DNA from: Planctomycetota bacterium
GTDB taxonomy: Bacteria; Planctomycetota; Planctomycetia; Planctomycetales; Planctomycetaceae
DNA length: 64,000 bases
Direction of reading: 5' to 3'
Assembly: GCA_014584345.1 (NCBI GenBank)
Contig: JACTNB010000008.1
Coordinates: 88,001-152,000, forward strand
Position numbers and translations under genes: made by a program. This document shows, in pieces, positions 35,753 through 43,967 of this stretch; within the stretch, counting starts at the first letter, position 1; each line of letters starts with the position of its first letter. The notes below the pieces were generated by a model. The model was given only the letters and a program-made list of their open reading frames with translations, was not told where the DNA came from and searched no databases.

Positions 35753-37195
35753 ATGAAGCCTTTCTCTGCCGATGTGCCCAGGCATCCTGGATTTACCCGC
35801 CGCCAGATGGTGCAGGCCGGCGCCATTAGTCTGCTGGGATTGGGAACCAATCATCTCGATCAGTTGCAGGCGGGGACTTCCCCCGCGCGCCTCAAGTCGG
35901 TGATCTACATTTTTCTTTCCGGCGGTTTGGCACAACACGAAAGTTTCGATCCCAAGCCGGACGCTCCCGTGGAGATCCGGGGGGAGTTCGATCCGATCGC
36001 CACGCAAACACCCGGCCTGCATATTTGCGAACATTTGCCGATGCTGGCGGCCCGCAGTTCCAAATGGTCTCTGGTGCGGAGTTTGACTCACCCCTATAAC
36101 GAACATTCGCAGGGGCATATGGTGATGTTGTCGGGCAGAACGGACCTGCCCCAGGGGTTTAACCCCTCGAAGCCGCAACCCTCCGACCATCCCAGCCTGG
36201 CCGCGATTGCCGGGCAGATACTCCCTGGCACCAATAACCTGCCGCCAGCCATTATTCTGCCCGAAAAGCTGGTACATCGAACAGGCCGCGAAATTCCGGG
36301 GCAACTGGCTGGATCGATGGGAACCAGCGACGATCCCTTCTTCCTCAATACCATTCCGTACAACCCGCAATCGTACGGGGCCTGGCCCGAATATGGCTTT
36401 CACCACCAGAGCGGATTCGTGGCCGGCAACAATCTGGAATTTCGCTCGCCCGATTTGTCGGTGCCCGAAGGGATGGGTTCCACGCGAATGCATCAACGAT
36501 TTGATTTACTGGCAGCCGTCGAACGGCAGCAGACGCACTGGCAGCGGATGCTGGAATTCGAACAGTTCGACCAATACCAGCAACGCGCAATTTCGATGCT
36601 GGTGGATGGCCGCCTGAAGGAAGTCTTCAACGTCATGAACTCTCCGCCCGAACAACTGGACCGCTATGGGCGGAACACGTTCGGTTGGTCGCTGCTGTTG
36701 GCGCGCAGGTTAGTGGAATCGGGAGTGCGCCTGGTCCAGGTGAACCTGGGCAACAACGAAACCTGGGACACGCATGGCAACGCGTTTCCTCATTTGAAGA
36801 ATTATCTGCTCCCCCCCATGGACCGCAGCGTATCGGCCCTGCTGGATGACCTGGAAGAGCGAGGCCTGCTGGACGATACACTGGTGGTGATGGGAGGCGA
36901 GTTCGGCCGCACCCCCAAAATTTCACTGCTGCCGAGCGCCTATGCCTTGCCCGGACGCGATCATTGGGGCAAGGTCCAATCGGTGTTTCTGGCGGGTGGG
37001 GGTGTTCAAGGGGGGCGCGTCATCGGAGCCTCGGATAAAACGGGGGGATATCCCATTCGCGATCCGCAACGGCCAGAAAACCTGGCCGCCACGATTTACC
37101 AGGCGCTCGGAATTCCGAAGTCGTCTCACTGGAACGATCTGCTGGATCGTCCAATTCCGGTCTACGAAGGAACCCCGATACCCGGCTTGAGCTGA
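35753..37195 (+). CDS. DUF1501 protein, TAT-exported, solitary
   Basis: The 480-residue protein starts with a twin-arginine signal (FTRRQMVQAGAISLLGL). DUF1501 landmarks include YIFLSGGLAQHESFDPKP, HPYNEHSQGHMVMLSG, HQRFDLL, TWDTHGNAFPHLKNYL and MGGEFGRTPKIS with RDHWGKVQSVFLAGGGVQGG. It is about 18 residues shorter than the DUF1501 protein at 17170-18666 and differs from it in most stretches. No DUF1549/DUF1553 partner adjoins it. ATG 35753 has AAGG upstream. Function unknown; sulfatase-like fold expected. Confidence 0.9.
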   Translation: MKPFSADVPRHPGFTRRQMVQAGAISLLGLGTNHLDQLQAGTSPARLKSVIYIFLSGGLAQHESFDPKPDAPVEIRGEFDPIATQTPGLHICEHLPMLAARSSKWSLVRSLTHPYNEHSQGHMVMLSGRTDLPQGFNPSKPQPSDHPSLAAIAGQILPGTNNLPPAIILPEKLVHRTGREIPGQLAGSMGTSDDPFFLNTIPYNPQSYGAWPEYGFHHQSGFVAGNNLEFRSPDLSVPEGMGSTRMHQRFDLLAAVERQQTHWQRMLEFEQFDQYQQRAISMLVDGRLKEVFNVMNSPPEQLDRYGRNTFGWSLLLARRLVESGVRLVQVNLGNNETWDTHGNAFPHLKNYLLPPMDRSVSALLDDLEERGLLDDTLVVMGGEFGRTPKISLLPSAYALPGRDHWGKVQSVFLAGGGVQGGRVIGASDKTGGYPIRDPQRPENLAATIYQALGIPKSSHWNDLLDRPIPVYEGTPIPGLS

Positions 37196-37284
37196 ACGCG
37201 CGCCTGCGTGAATGCCCGCGGTTCCCAAGCGGAATCACCAACGGTCCCCGCAAATATTCAGCAAGGGGGGGCGGTACCGCAATT

Positions 37285-37563
37285 TCAACTCGCCATCAGT
37301 ACGAACAACGTCGCCAGTACCCCGGCCATGCCCAGCAGCAACCACAACGGACTCCATTCCCGTAGCGCCCCTCCAAAACTCCACCAGGGATATCCCCCGC
37401 CGGCGACCCCGCCGCGATACAGGTAACAGCCACAGACCGGGCAGACGTCGGCCTCTTCGTACACATCCGCGCCGCAATCCGGGCAGGGGATCGTTTCCCC
37501 CCCGTCGTCGTCCAGATCCTCCAGGTCGTCTTCGTCGTCCCAGTCACTCTCGTCGTCGTCCAT
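37285..37563 (-). CDS. Small zinc-ribbon protein with one membrane segment
   Basis: The 92-residue protein has an extremely acidic N-terminus (Asp/Glu over residues 2-20), a zinc ribbon with CPDC (C27, C30) and CPVC (C41, C44) pairs, and one C-terminal membrane helix (about 72-91). This layout places a metal-bound knuckle beside the membrane. Real coding is supported by codon character and by both cysteine pairs. Function unknown. Confidence 0.75.
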   Translation of the reverse strand: MDDDESDWDDEDDLEDLDDDGGETIPCPDCGADVYEEADVCPVCGCYLYRGGVAGGGYPWWSFGGALREWSPLWLLLGMAGVLATLFVLMAS

Positions 37564-37697
37564 GGGATTTCCGTGAATATCTGTTATTCTAAAGGCTTGC
37601 CTGGGTTCAACCGCCGACCTGGAGTGGATGCTATTACTCCCTCCGCGGGAGATGCGTCCCGGGCTGTTCCATCCCTCGATTCAGTTTATCGAACGAA

Positions 37698-38657
37698 ATG
37701 CAAGCCGTCATGCCCGCATTGACCCTGACCGATTCCGTCTCCGGCAGCCAGGCCCGCCTGTTGCCCGAACTGGGATTCAACCTGTTCGAATTCACGGCTT
37801 TCGTGGGCACGCAACGCGTCGACGTGATCGAGGCGGATGCGGAATTTGAACTGGGCAAGGTGCGTCCCTCGCGCTGTGGCATTCCCCTTCTGTTTCCCTT
37901 CCCGAATCGCATCGCCAACGGGAATTTCTCGTGGGCAGGCAGGGAGTATCAACTCCCCGTGGCTCAACCGGGAGCCCATTATCTTCACGGGTTTTGTCTC
38001 GATCGCCCCTGGCGCGTGATCGATCGGACGGAGAATACCGCGACGGGGGAATTCCAACTCAGTCGCGATGCTCCGGAGCGTCTCGACTGGTGGCCTGCCG
38101 ACTTCATCATTCGCTGCACCTACCTGGTACGCGGCAATGCGTTGAAGTCTCGCTTCGAATTCATCAACCCCGACGATAAACCGCTCCCCTGGGGCTTCGG
38201 CACGCACGCCTATTTCAAGCTGCCACTGACGGATGGCAGTTCGGTTGAACATATCGTTCTCGACGCCCCCGCGCACCGTCAGTGGCAACTCGAGAACTAC
38301 ATCCCGACCGGGGAGCGAAAACCGCCCCGCGTCAACCTGAAGGATGGGGTCTATTACAGCACCGTGAAGCTGGACGACGTCTTCACCGATCTTCGCCCCG
38401 AGGGAAAATCACTCGATTGTGTCATTATGGATGAAGGATCCGGGCTGCAGGTGGTGCAGTCGTGCGATCCCGCCTTTCGAGAATTGGTGGCCTACACTCC
38501 GCCCGATCGCGCGGCCGTCTGCCTCGAACCCTACACCTGTCCCACGGATGCCATTAATCTGGAGGCCCGTGGCATCCCCTGTGGCTGGCAAGTGCTCGCT
38601 CCGGGCGCTTCGGTCAACACCTGGATCGATATTCGCGTCGAACCGATCATGGCTTGA
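37698..38657 (+). CDS. Aldose 1-epimerase family protein
   Basis: The 319-residue protein has the mutarotase layout: HYLHGF (H97), GTHAYF (H170, general acid) and CLEPYT (Glu277, general base). It interconverts alpha and beta anomers of hexoses, or hexose-6-phosphates in the YeaD group. No signal peptide is evident, so it acts in the cytoplasm. The larB gene begins 30 bp downstream (ATG 38687). Confidence 0.88.
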   Translation: MQAVMPALTLTDSVSGSQARLLPELGFNLFEFTAFVGTQRVDVIEADAEFELGKVRPSRCGIPLLFPFPNRIANGNFSWAGREYQLPVAQPGAHYLHGFCLDRPWRVIDRTENTATGEFQLSRDAPERLDWWPADFIIRCTYLVRGNALKSRFEFINPDDKPLPWGFGTHAYFKLPLTDGSSVEHIVLDAPAHRQWQLENYIPTGERKPPRVNLKDGVYYSTVKLDDVFTDLRPEGKSLDCVIMDEGSGLQVVQSCDPAFRELVAYTPPDRAAVCLEPYTCPTDAINLEARGIPCGWQVLAPGASVNTWIDIRVEPIMA

Positions 38658-38686
38658 TTGTAATGCCCACCGAAGGAACCTGCCCG

Positions 38687-39385
38687 ATGCCCGCCGATCA
38701 GAACCCCGCGACCGACCCCCATCGACTCCCCCTCGAACTCGATCTGGATCGACGTCAACGCTGTGGCTATCCCGAGGCGCTCTACGCGGAAGGGAAATCC
38801 GCGGAGGTCCTGATCTCGGCGTTTCGACAACTCCAGACGCAAGGTGATCACTGCCTGGCCACGCGCGTCACCCCCGAACAGGCCATGCAGGTCGTGCAGG
38901 AGTTTCCCGGCGTAATTTATCACGAACAGGCGCGCACCCTGCGGCTGATGCACGACCGCGCCCAACCGCCTCAAGAAAGCGAGGGGGGGATCCATATCGT
39001 GACCGCTGGAACCACCGATGCCGCGGTGGCGGCCGAGGCCGCGGAAACACTCCGCTGGATGGAGTACGAACCGCGGCTGATTTACGACGCCGGCGTCGCG
39101 GGACCGCAACGCTTGCTCAAACATGTGGCGGACCTGCAAGCCGCCCGCGTGATCATCGTTATCGCGGGTATGGAAGGGGCGCTCCCGTCGGTGGTCGGAG
39201 GCTGGGTCTCCTGCCCGGTGATCGCGGTGCCGACAAGTGTCGGTTATGGCGCGAATTTTGGGGGATTGGCGGCCCTGCTCGGCATGCTCAACAGTTGCGC
39301 CGCCAATGTGTGCGTGGTGAATATCGACGCCGGCTTCAAGGCGGGTTTCCTGGCAGGTTTAATCGCAAAAAACGCGGACAAATAG
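38687..39385 (+). CDS. larB: LarB: nickel-pincer nucleotide cofactor biosynthesis
   Basis: The 232-residue protein has the LarB/PurE-like core: GYPEALYAEGKS, HIVTAGTTDAAVA, IYDAGVAG, IVIAGMEGALPSVVGGWVSCPVIAVPTSVGYG and SCAANVCVVNIDAGFKAG. LarB carboxylates and hydrolyses nicotinic acid adenine dinucleotide in making the nickel-pincer cofactor of lactate racemase. LarC and LarE, the other enzymes, are not in this window. ATG 38687 has AAGGAA at suitable spacing; a TTG at 38654 also opens the frame and would overlap the aldose epimerase gene. Confidence 0.92.
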   Translation: MPADQNPATDPHRLPLELDLDRRQRCGYPEALYAEGKSAEVLISAFRQLQTQGDHCLATRVTPEQAMQVVQEFPGVIYHEQARTLRLMHDRAQPPQESEGGIHIVTAGTTDAAVAAEAAETLRWMEYEPRLIYDAGVAGPQRLLKHVADLQAARVIIVIAGMEGALPSVVGGWVSCPVIAVPTSVGYGANFGGLAALLGMLNSCAANVCVVNIDAGFKAGFLAGLIAKNADK

Positions 39386-39506
39386 TGATCTGTCACAGGT
39401 TAATTTTCGGGCTGTGTGTCCCTGGCCATGCCAGTGCTGCCTGAACTCAAAGCCCGCCAATGTACTCGTTCGTTGTGCCGGCTTCGTCTTGCGAGGATTG
39501 AAATGC

Positions 39507-39601
39507 AACGCAGAGGCGGAGAGACGCGGAGTCGCTAGGGATACGCAGAGCATTTCACGTTTACTCTGCGACCTTGCGTCTCTCCGTCTCCGCGCTGAGT
39601 T
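39507..39601. repeat. Long imperfect inverted repeat
   Basis: CGGAGAGACGC (39517-39527) is matched in reverse at 39577-39587, and CGCAGAG (39544-39550) with CTCTGCG (39564-39570) forms an inner hairpin. The whole resembles a compact palindromic element similar in style to 25511-25624. It fills much of the 304 bp gap between larB and the convergent esterase and may end transcription on either strand. Confidence 0.65.
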
Positions 39602-39689
39602 CTTCCTTTAATCCGCTGGCAACACGCCAACGCGAGCATGACTCCAAGCCGCGGCTGGCGCTGGTGGGGAAATCCGGGAAATTCCCTTT

Positions 39690-41678
39690 TCACAGATCGC
39701 CCGCCTGCTCCTTCAGCGTGATTGGGTGCATGCGAGTTTCGGGAACGCGCTGGATCTTCCACGCGTAATCGAGCAGTTCCTTGGGCGTGCGCGATAACTC
39801 GACCGGGCAGGCTTCCCCTGCCAGCGCCAGGGTTTGCGGGATATCGAGAATCCGCAACACGTTCAAAAACTCCGGCCCCTGGTGATGCGATGCGGGCAGG
39901 TCTTCCAGGCGTAGCCGCGCGATGGAGACATCGCCCATAACCGGAACGTACAGCGCCAGGCCAGCCAGTTCCCCTTCGGCTTGAAGTTCAATTTGACACT
40001 CCTGGTACTCGGGCAACTGACGCACCGAGCGAATCAACTGGCAGACATCCCACAAACGTCCCGCATCCAGAGATTGCCCCAGCAGGGCAAAACGTCGACG
40101 AATATGCGTCTGTTGCTTTTCATTCCCCGACCATCCGTTTTCCGCATAACCACGCGGGGCAAAAGTAATCGCATCTCCCTCCGGACTGGCGTTCCAGGAA
40201 CGCTCTGCCGCGGAATCGGTCAGGTGAATCGTTAATACACGGCACCGGGATTGCGGGACGCGATCGCGCTGGAATGTCAATTCGAACGGCTCCTCGGAAG
40301 TGAAGACGAAGGTGGTCCGCTCTCCCGCTTCCCGGCGTTCCGTTTCCAGCGGACGAGGGGGAGCCGCCGTTGTGCTGGCGGGCCACTTCGGAAAGCATTG
40401 CCGGGACAGTTCCCTGCGCCACTCGGCCTTGACGGTAGTCCACTCACGTGGAGTATTCGGGATCGCTGCCTGGGCGACCGGCACGAAGGATTCGTGAATC
40501 CGGGAAGTCCGCTCGTCGGTCGGCAGTTGCTGAAACACTCGCAATTGCTCCGGTTCGAAGAGTTTTTCGGTAGGCAGCGCCTGGGCCTCTTCCTTTTTCA
40601 GAAAGCGATCGAACCATTCAAAGGCATTCACCTGCAGCCGCTGGGTATCCTTGTGCGGCCCTTCGGAAATGGCCAGTCCCAGGTTCTGGGACGCCCCGAT
40701 TCCCGTGTAGACATGGCGCGTTTTCCGAAACACATCCACCACGCCATCCAGCGGAAAAATAGAATCCTTGTCGGTATTGGTCAGCAAGAGTGGACGCGGC
40801 GCGACCAGGGCCGCAAGTTGTGCGAAATCCCAGCCATGCGTATTCACCATGTACATGCAGTCGCAATGCCCCTCGATGCAGTCGTCCACGATATGGTTCC
40901 GCATCGAAGTGATTCCAGCCACGGGAACGGCCGCCGTGATGCGCGTATCAAGCGCGGCGATGTACCACGAATATGCCCCCCCACCACTCCGCCCGGTCAC
41001 CCCGATCCGCTTGGGGTCTACCTCGGGCAGCGATTGCAGATAGTCGAGCCCCCGCATACCGTTCCAGGTTTCCACCCCGGCGGGGGTGTACCCTCGGGAA
41101 TTCCACCACCACCAGCCCTTGTTGTGGGTGCCGTGATGCACTCCCTGGAATTCGCCCAGTTGAATGGTATCGATGGTCAGACAGACATACCCGTTGCGGG
41201 CATACCAGATGCCATGATGATGATACCCCACCTTGTTGCCGTAACTGACACCATTCGCATGCACCCGGGCATGCCCGCAGACATACAGAATCGCCGGGCA
41301 AGGTTTTTCAATCTGTTTCGGGAGATACAGGTTAGCAGTCACGTACAGACCGGGGAGCGCCTGGTAATGCAGATTCTTGACCACGAAATCCGGCTGCTCG
41401 ATTTCACCAGTGATGGTGGCGTGCAGCGGCGTTCGCTCCGGGCGGGGGGAAAGCCCGAGCATCTCGGCCAATTGCTCCCGCGCCACCTCCTGTTGGGCCA
41501 GCCAGGCTTGGGGATCGGAAAGCGCCTGCTGGCTGGCCTGTTCCACGCGTGTGGTCGCCAGTTCGAAATAGGCCCGCAATTGCTGATCGGGAGTCAACGC
41601 CTGTTCGGCGGACTGGCCTCCCGCTGCGAACCAGGTCAGCACAAAACAGAACAGCAGGCAGGGGATGCGGCGCGGCAT
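39690..41678 (-). CDS. Large secreted esterase (acetyl-xylan-esterase type)
   Basis: The 662-residue protein has a signal peptide, then an alpha/beta-hydrolase domain with AILYVCGHARVH, an acidic-aromatic stretch with five consecutive Trp, the elbow GVTGRSGGGAYS and GLDYLQSLPEVDPKRIG. The C-terminal 250 residues look like a beta-rich carbohydrate-interacting domain. The layout parallels the 690-residue esterase at 18718-20790 (shared GMRGxDYLQS and GxxGRSGGG segments), but only the first domain is similar. The ATG at 41678 has AAGGA upstream. Probably releases acyl groups from polysaccharide. Confidence 0.78.
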   Translation of the reverse strand: MPRRIPCLLFCFVLTWFAAGGQSAEQALTPDQQLRAYFELATTRVEQASQQALSDPQAWLAQQEVAREQLAEMLGLSPRPERTPLHATITGEIEQPDFVVKNLHYQALPGLYVTANLYLPKQIEKPCPAILYVCGHARVHANGVSYGNKVGYHHHGIWYARNGYVCLTIDTIQLGEFQGVHHGTHNKGWWWWNSRGYTPAGVETWNGMRGLDYLQSLPEVDPKRIGVTGRSGGGAYSWYIAALDTRITAAVPVAGITSMRNHIVDDCIEGHCDCMYMVNTHGWDFAQLAALVAPRPLLLTNTDKDSIFPLDGVVDVFRKTRHVYTGIGASQNLGLAISEGPHKDTQRLQVNAFEWFDRFLKKEEAQALPTEKLFEPEQLRVFQQLPTDERTSRIHESFVPVAQAAIPNTPREWTTVKAEWRRELSRQCFPKWPASTTAAPPRPLETERREAGERTTFVFTSEEPFELTFQRDRVPQSRCRVLTIHLTDSAAERSWNASPEGDAITFAPRGYAENGWSGNEKQQTHIRRRFALLGQSLDAGRLWDVCQLIRSVRQLPEYQECQIELQAEGELAGLALYVPVMGDVSIARLRLEDLPASHHQGPEFLNVLRILDIPQTLALAGEACPVELSRTPKELLDYAWKIQRVPETRMHPITLKEQAGDL

Positions 41679-41971
41679 GGCGAGTCCTTGAGTCGAGAAT
41701 ACCAGTTCGAGGGTGTTTTGAATTAAATATATCGAGTTATCACGGTCCATTACAACAAAACCGGTCGATATTGGGTTTGTCGATTCAGGTTGTCGCCCCG
41801 ACGGACGAAAGGATAGTGCAGTGAAGGAGTCCCCTTGTAGTAACTCTGGAGGGGAACCGAGCCAGCCTGTATTTTGCGACGCCAGGCGATAGACTGGCAA
41901 ACTGCGGGCATGGCGAATTGATACGGCAAGTAAACCAGCCCAGTCCAGGGACCGAGGACTCAGGAACGATT

Positions 41972-43366
41972 ATGCAAATTACATTTCATGGTGCGGCGGG
42001 AGAAGTGACGGGCAGCCAGCATTTGCTGGAGGTGGAGGAGCGCCGCATCCTGTTCGACTGTGGCTTGTTTCAAGGGCATCGCGCGGAGGCCCGCCGCAAG
42101 AATGAAGAGTTTGCCTTTCCCGCGGAATCCATCGACGCGGTAATCCTGTCGCATGCGCATATCGACCATTCGGGAAATTTGCCACGCTTGTACCGGCAAG
42201 GCTTCCGGGGCCCGATCTATTGCACGGAGGCCACCGCGGATGTGGCAACGATCATGCTGCGGGATTCGGCAAAGATTCAGGCGGAAGATGCCCGCTATCT
42301 GGGGAAACATCTGAAGCGAGGCCATCCGCCGATCGAGCCTTTGTACGACGACGAGGATGTCGATGGAATTGTGGGACTGTTCGAGACGATCGAATATGGT
42401 CGAATGCGGCAGATCGACCGCGACACAAGGATCCGTTTTCTGGACGCCGGCCATATTCTGGGATCGGCTATCACCGAACTGGACGTGCAGGAGGCCGGCG
42501 TGTGGAAACGTGTCGTGTACTCCGGGGACCTGGGGCGCCGGGACTCCCCCCTGCTGCACGATCCGCAGCCGATCGAGCGTTGCGACGTGCTGATCTGCGA
42601 ATCGACCTATGGGAATCGCCTGCACCCGCCCGCGCGGGATATCAAGCAGGAACTGCGGCGAATTCTATCGGATGCAGTCAAGCTGGAAGGCCGCGTGATT
42701 GTGCCGGCCTTCAGCCTGGGTCGGACACAGCAGTTAACCTATTTCCTGAACGATTTATTCAACGAGGGGAAATTGCCTCCGATACCCGTGTATGTGGACA
42801 GCCCCTTGTCGCTGCGGTTGACTCGTATCTATCGGGAACACCTGAGCGTCATGGATGCGGAGGTGCAACGCGTGCTCGAGGCGGATCCCGATCCCTTCGG
42901 CTTCCCCTGGTTGACCTACATTCATTCGGGCGCGGAGAGCCGCGCGCTGAACGATCGCCACGGAGCCATGGTGATCATTTCCGCCTCGGGCATGTGCGAG
43001 AACGGCCGGGTGGTGCATCATCTGGCCCATGCGATTCGCGACGACCGCAACACCATCGCCCTGATCGGCTTCCAGGCGGAACATACCCTGGGACGAAAAC
43101 TGGCCGAGCGGCGCCCCTTCGTGAAAATCTTCGATCACGAGTTTCCCTTGAAGGCCCATGTCGAAAAATTGGACGGGCTTTCCGCCCATGCCGACGCAAA
43201 CGACTTTCGCTGGTGGTTCGAACAGGCGGCCCAGCGGGGCGGGATCGGACAGGCGTTTCTGGTGCACGGGGAACCCGAAGCCTCCCGGGCGCTTGCGGAT
43301 ATTCTCGATGGCTACTGCGACGAACACCCCATCATTCCGGCTCGTGGCGACAGCTACGAACTCTGA
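41972..43366 (+). CDS. Beta-CASP metallo-beta-lactamase RNA/DNA processing-type protein
   Basis: The 464-residue protein has the metallo-beta-lactamase motif HAHIDHSG (H61, H63, D65, H66) and the later GDLG and GHIL blocks, then a beta-CASP domain (about 220-330) with SASGMCENGRVVHHL, and a C-terminal RMMBL segment with KLDGLSAHAD and FLVHGEPEA. Proteins of this type cleave RNA or DNA ends; the bacterial members of this exact layout are usually annotated as mRNA-cleavage proteins or exonucleases. No ribosomal gene is adjacent. ATG 41972 has AGGA upstream. Confidence 0.9.
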   Translation: MQITFHGAAGEVTGSQHLLEVEERRILFDCGLFQGHRAEARRKNEEFAFPAESIDAVILSHAHIDHSGNLPRLYRQGFRGPIYCTEATADVATIMLRDSAKIQAEDARYLGKHLKRGHPPIEPLYDDEDVDGIVGLFETIEYGRMRQIDRDTRIRFLDAGHILGSAITELDVQEAGVWKRVVYSGDLGRRDSPLLHDPQPIERCDVLICESTYGNRLHPPARDIKQELRRILSDAVKLEGRVIVPAFSLGRTQQLTYFLNDLFNEGKLPPIPVYVDSPLSLRLTRIYREHLSVMDAEVQRVLEADPDPFGFPWLTYIHSGAESRALNDRHGAMVIISASGMCENGRVVHHLAHAIRDDRNTIALIGFQAEHTLGRKLAERRPFVKIFDHEFPLKAHVEKLDGLSAHADANDFRWWFEQAAQRGGIGQAFLVHGEPEASRALADILDGYCDEHPIIPARGDSYEL

Positions 43367-43457
43367 ACCACCACCGCGTTCCAAGTGGAGATCGTTCGAA
43401 TCGTGCGCCAAATGGGATCGCGCCGGGCAGGAACGCCGCCGGAGTGTCGCGCAAGGA

Positions 43458-43964
43458 TCACTCGCTTAATTCATCCGCGGTATGTACCAGGGCGGCGAGA
43501 ATATCCATCGTGGTGATGATTCCCTTCAATTCTCCCACATGCGACGTCACGGGAATGCGGTGCGTGTGAAAATGGCACATCAGCCGGGCCACGTCGATCA
43601 ACGTGGCGTTGACCGTGACGGAAGGGGCATTCCGCGTCATGCGATCGGCCACTTTTTCCTGGGCGAACGCATTCTCCTGGATGAGCTTCAACACTTCGGC
43701 GGAAAGAATCGCGGAATCAAAGCTCTGCTGCGATTCTTCCAGGTTGATTTCATTCGGCTTTTTTTTGACGCCCGTCAGATCACGCAGGGAAAATGTGCCG
43801 ATCAGCTTTCCCTGCGCATCCACAACGGGTGCCCCCGAGTGGCGATGCTGCTTAAGGAGATGCGAAGCCTCGAGCAGTGTCATGTTCTCGGTGAGAACTT
43901 GAACCTCTGTGGACATGACGTCGCGCGCATGCAGCGACCCTAAACGCCCCGGCATTTTTGTCAT
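43458..43964 (-). CDS. CBS-domain pair protein
   Basis: The 168-residue protein is essentially two CBS motifs: ARDVMSTEVQVL...SGAPVVDAQGKLIGTFSLRDL and VADRMTRNAPSVTVN...RIPVTSHVGELKGIITTMDIL. Such pairs bind AMP, ATP or S-adenosylmethionine and report on energy or methylation state. It begins three bases after the stop of the squalene-hopene cyclase, so it is co-transcribed with it; a functional link to hopanoid synthesis is possible but unproven. Confidence 0.88.
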   Translation of the reverse strand: MTKMPGRLGSLHARDVMSTEVQVLTENMTLLEASHLLKQHRHSGAPVVDAQGKLIGTFSLRDLTGVKKKPNEINLEESQQSFDSAILSAEVLKLIQENAFAQEKVADRMTRNAPSVTVNATLIDVARLMCHFHTHRIPVTSHVGELKGIITTMDILAALVHTADELSE

Positions 43965-43967
43965 GTC

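Noticed and set aside
40251..41726. 491-codon frame antisense to the esterase
   Set aside because: The esterase has a signal peptide and a GRSGGG serine elbow; the other frame has only shadow-type composition.
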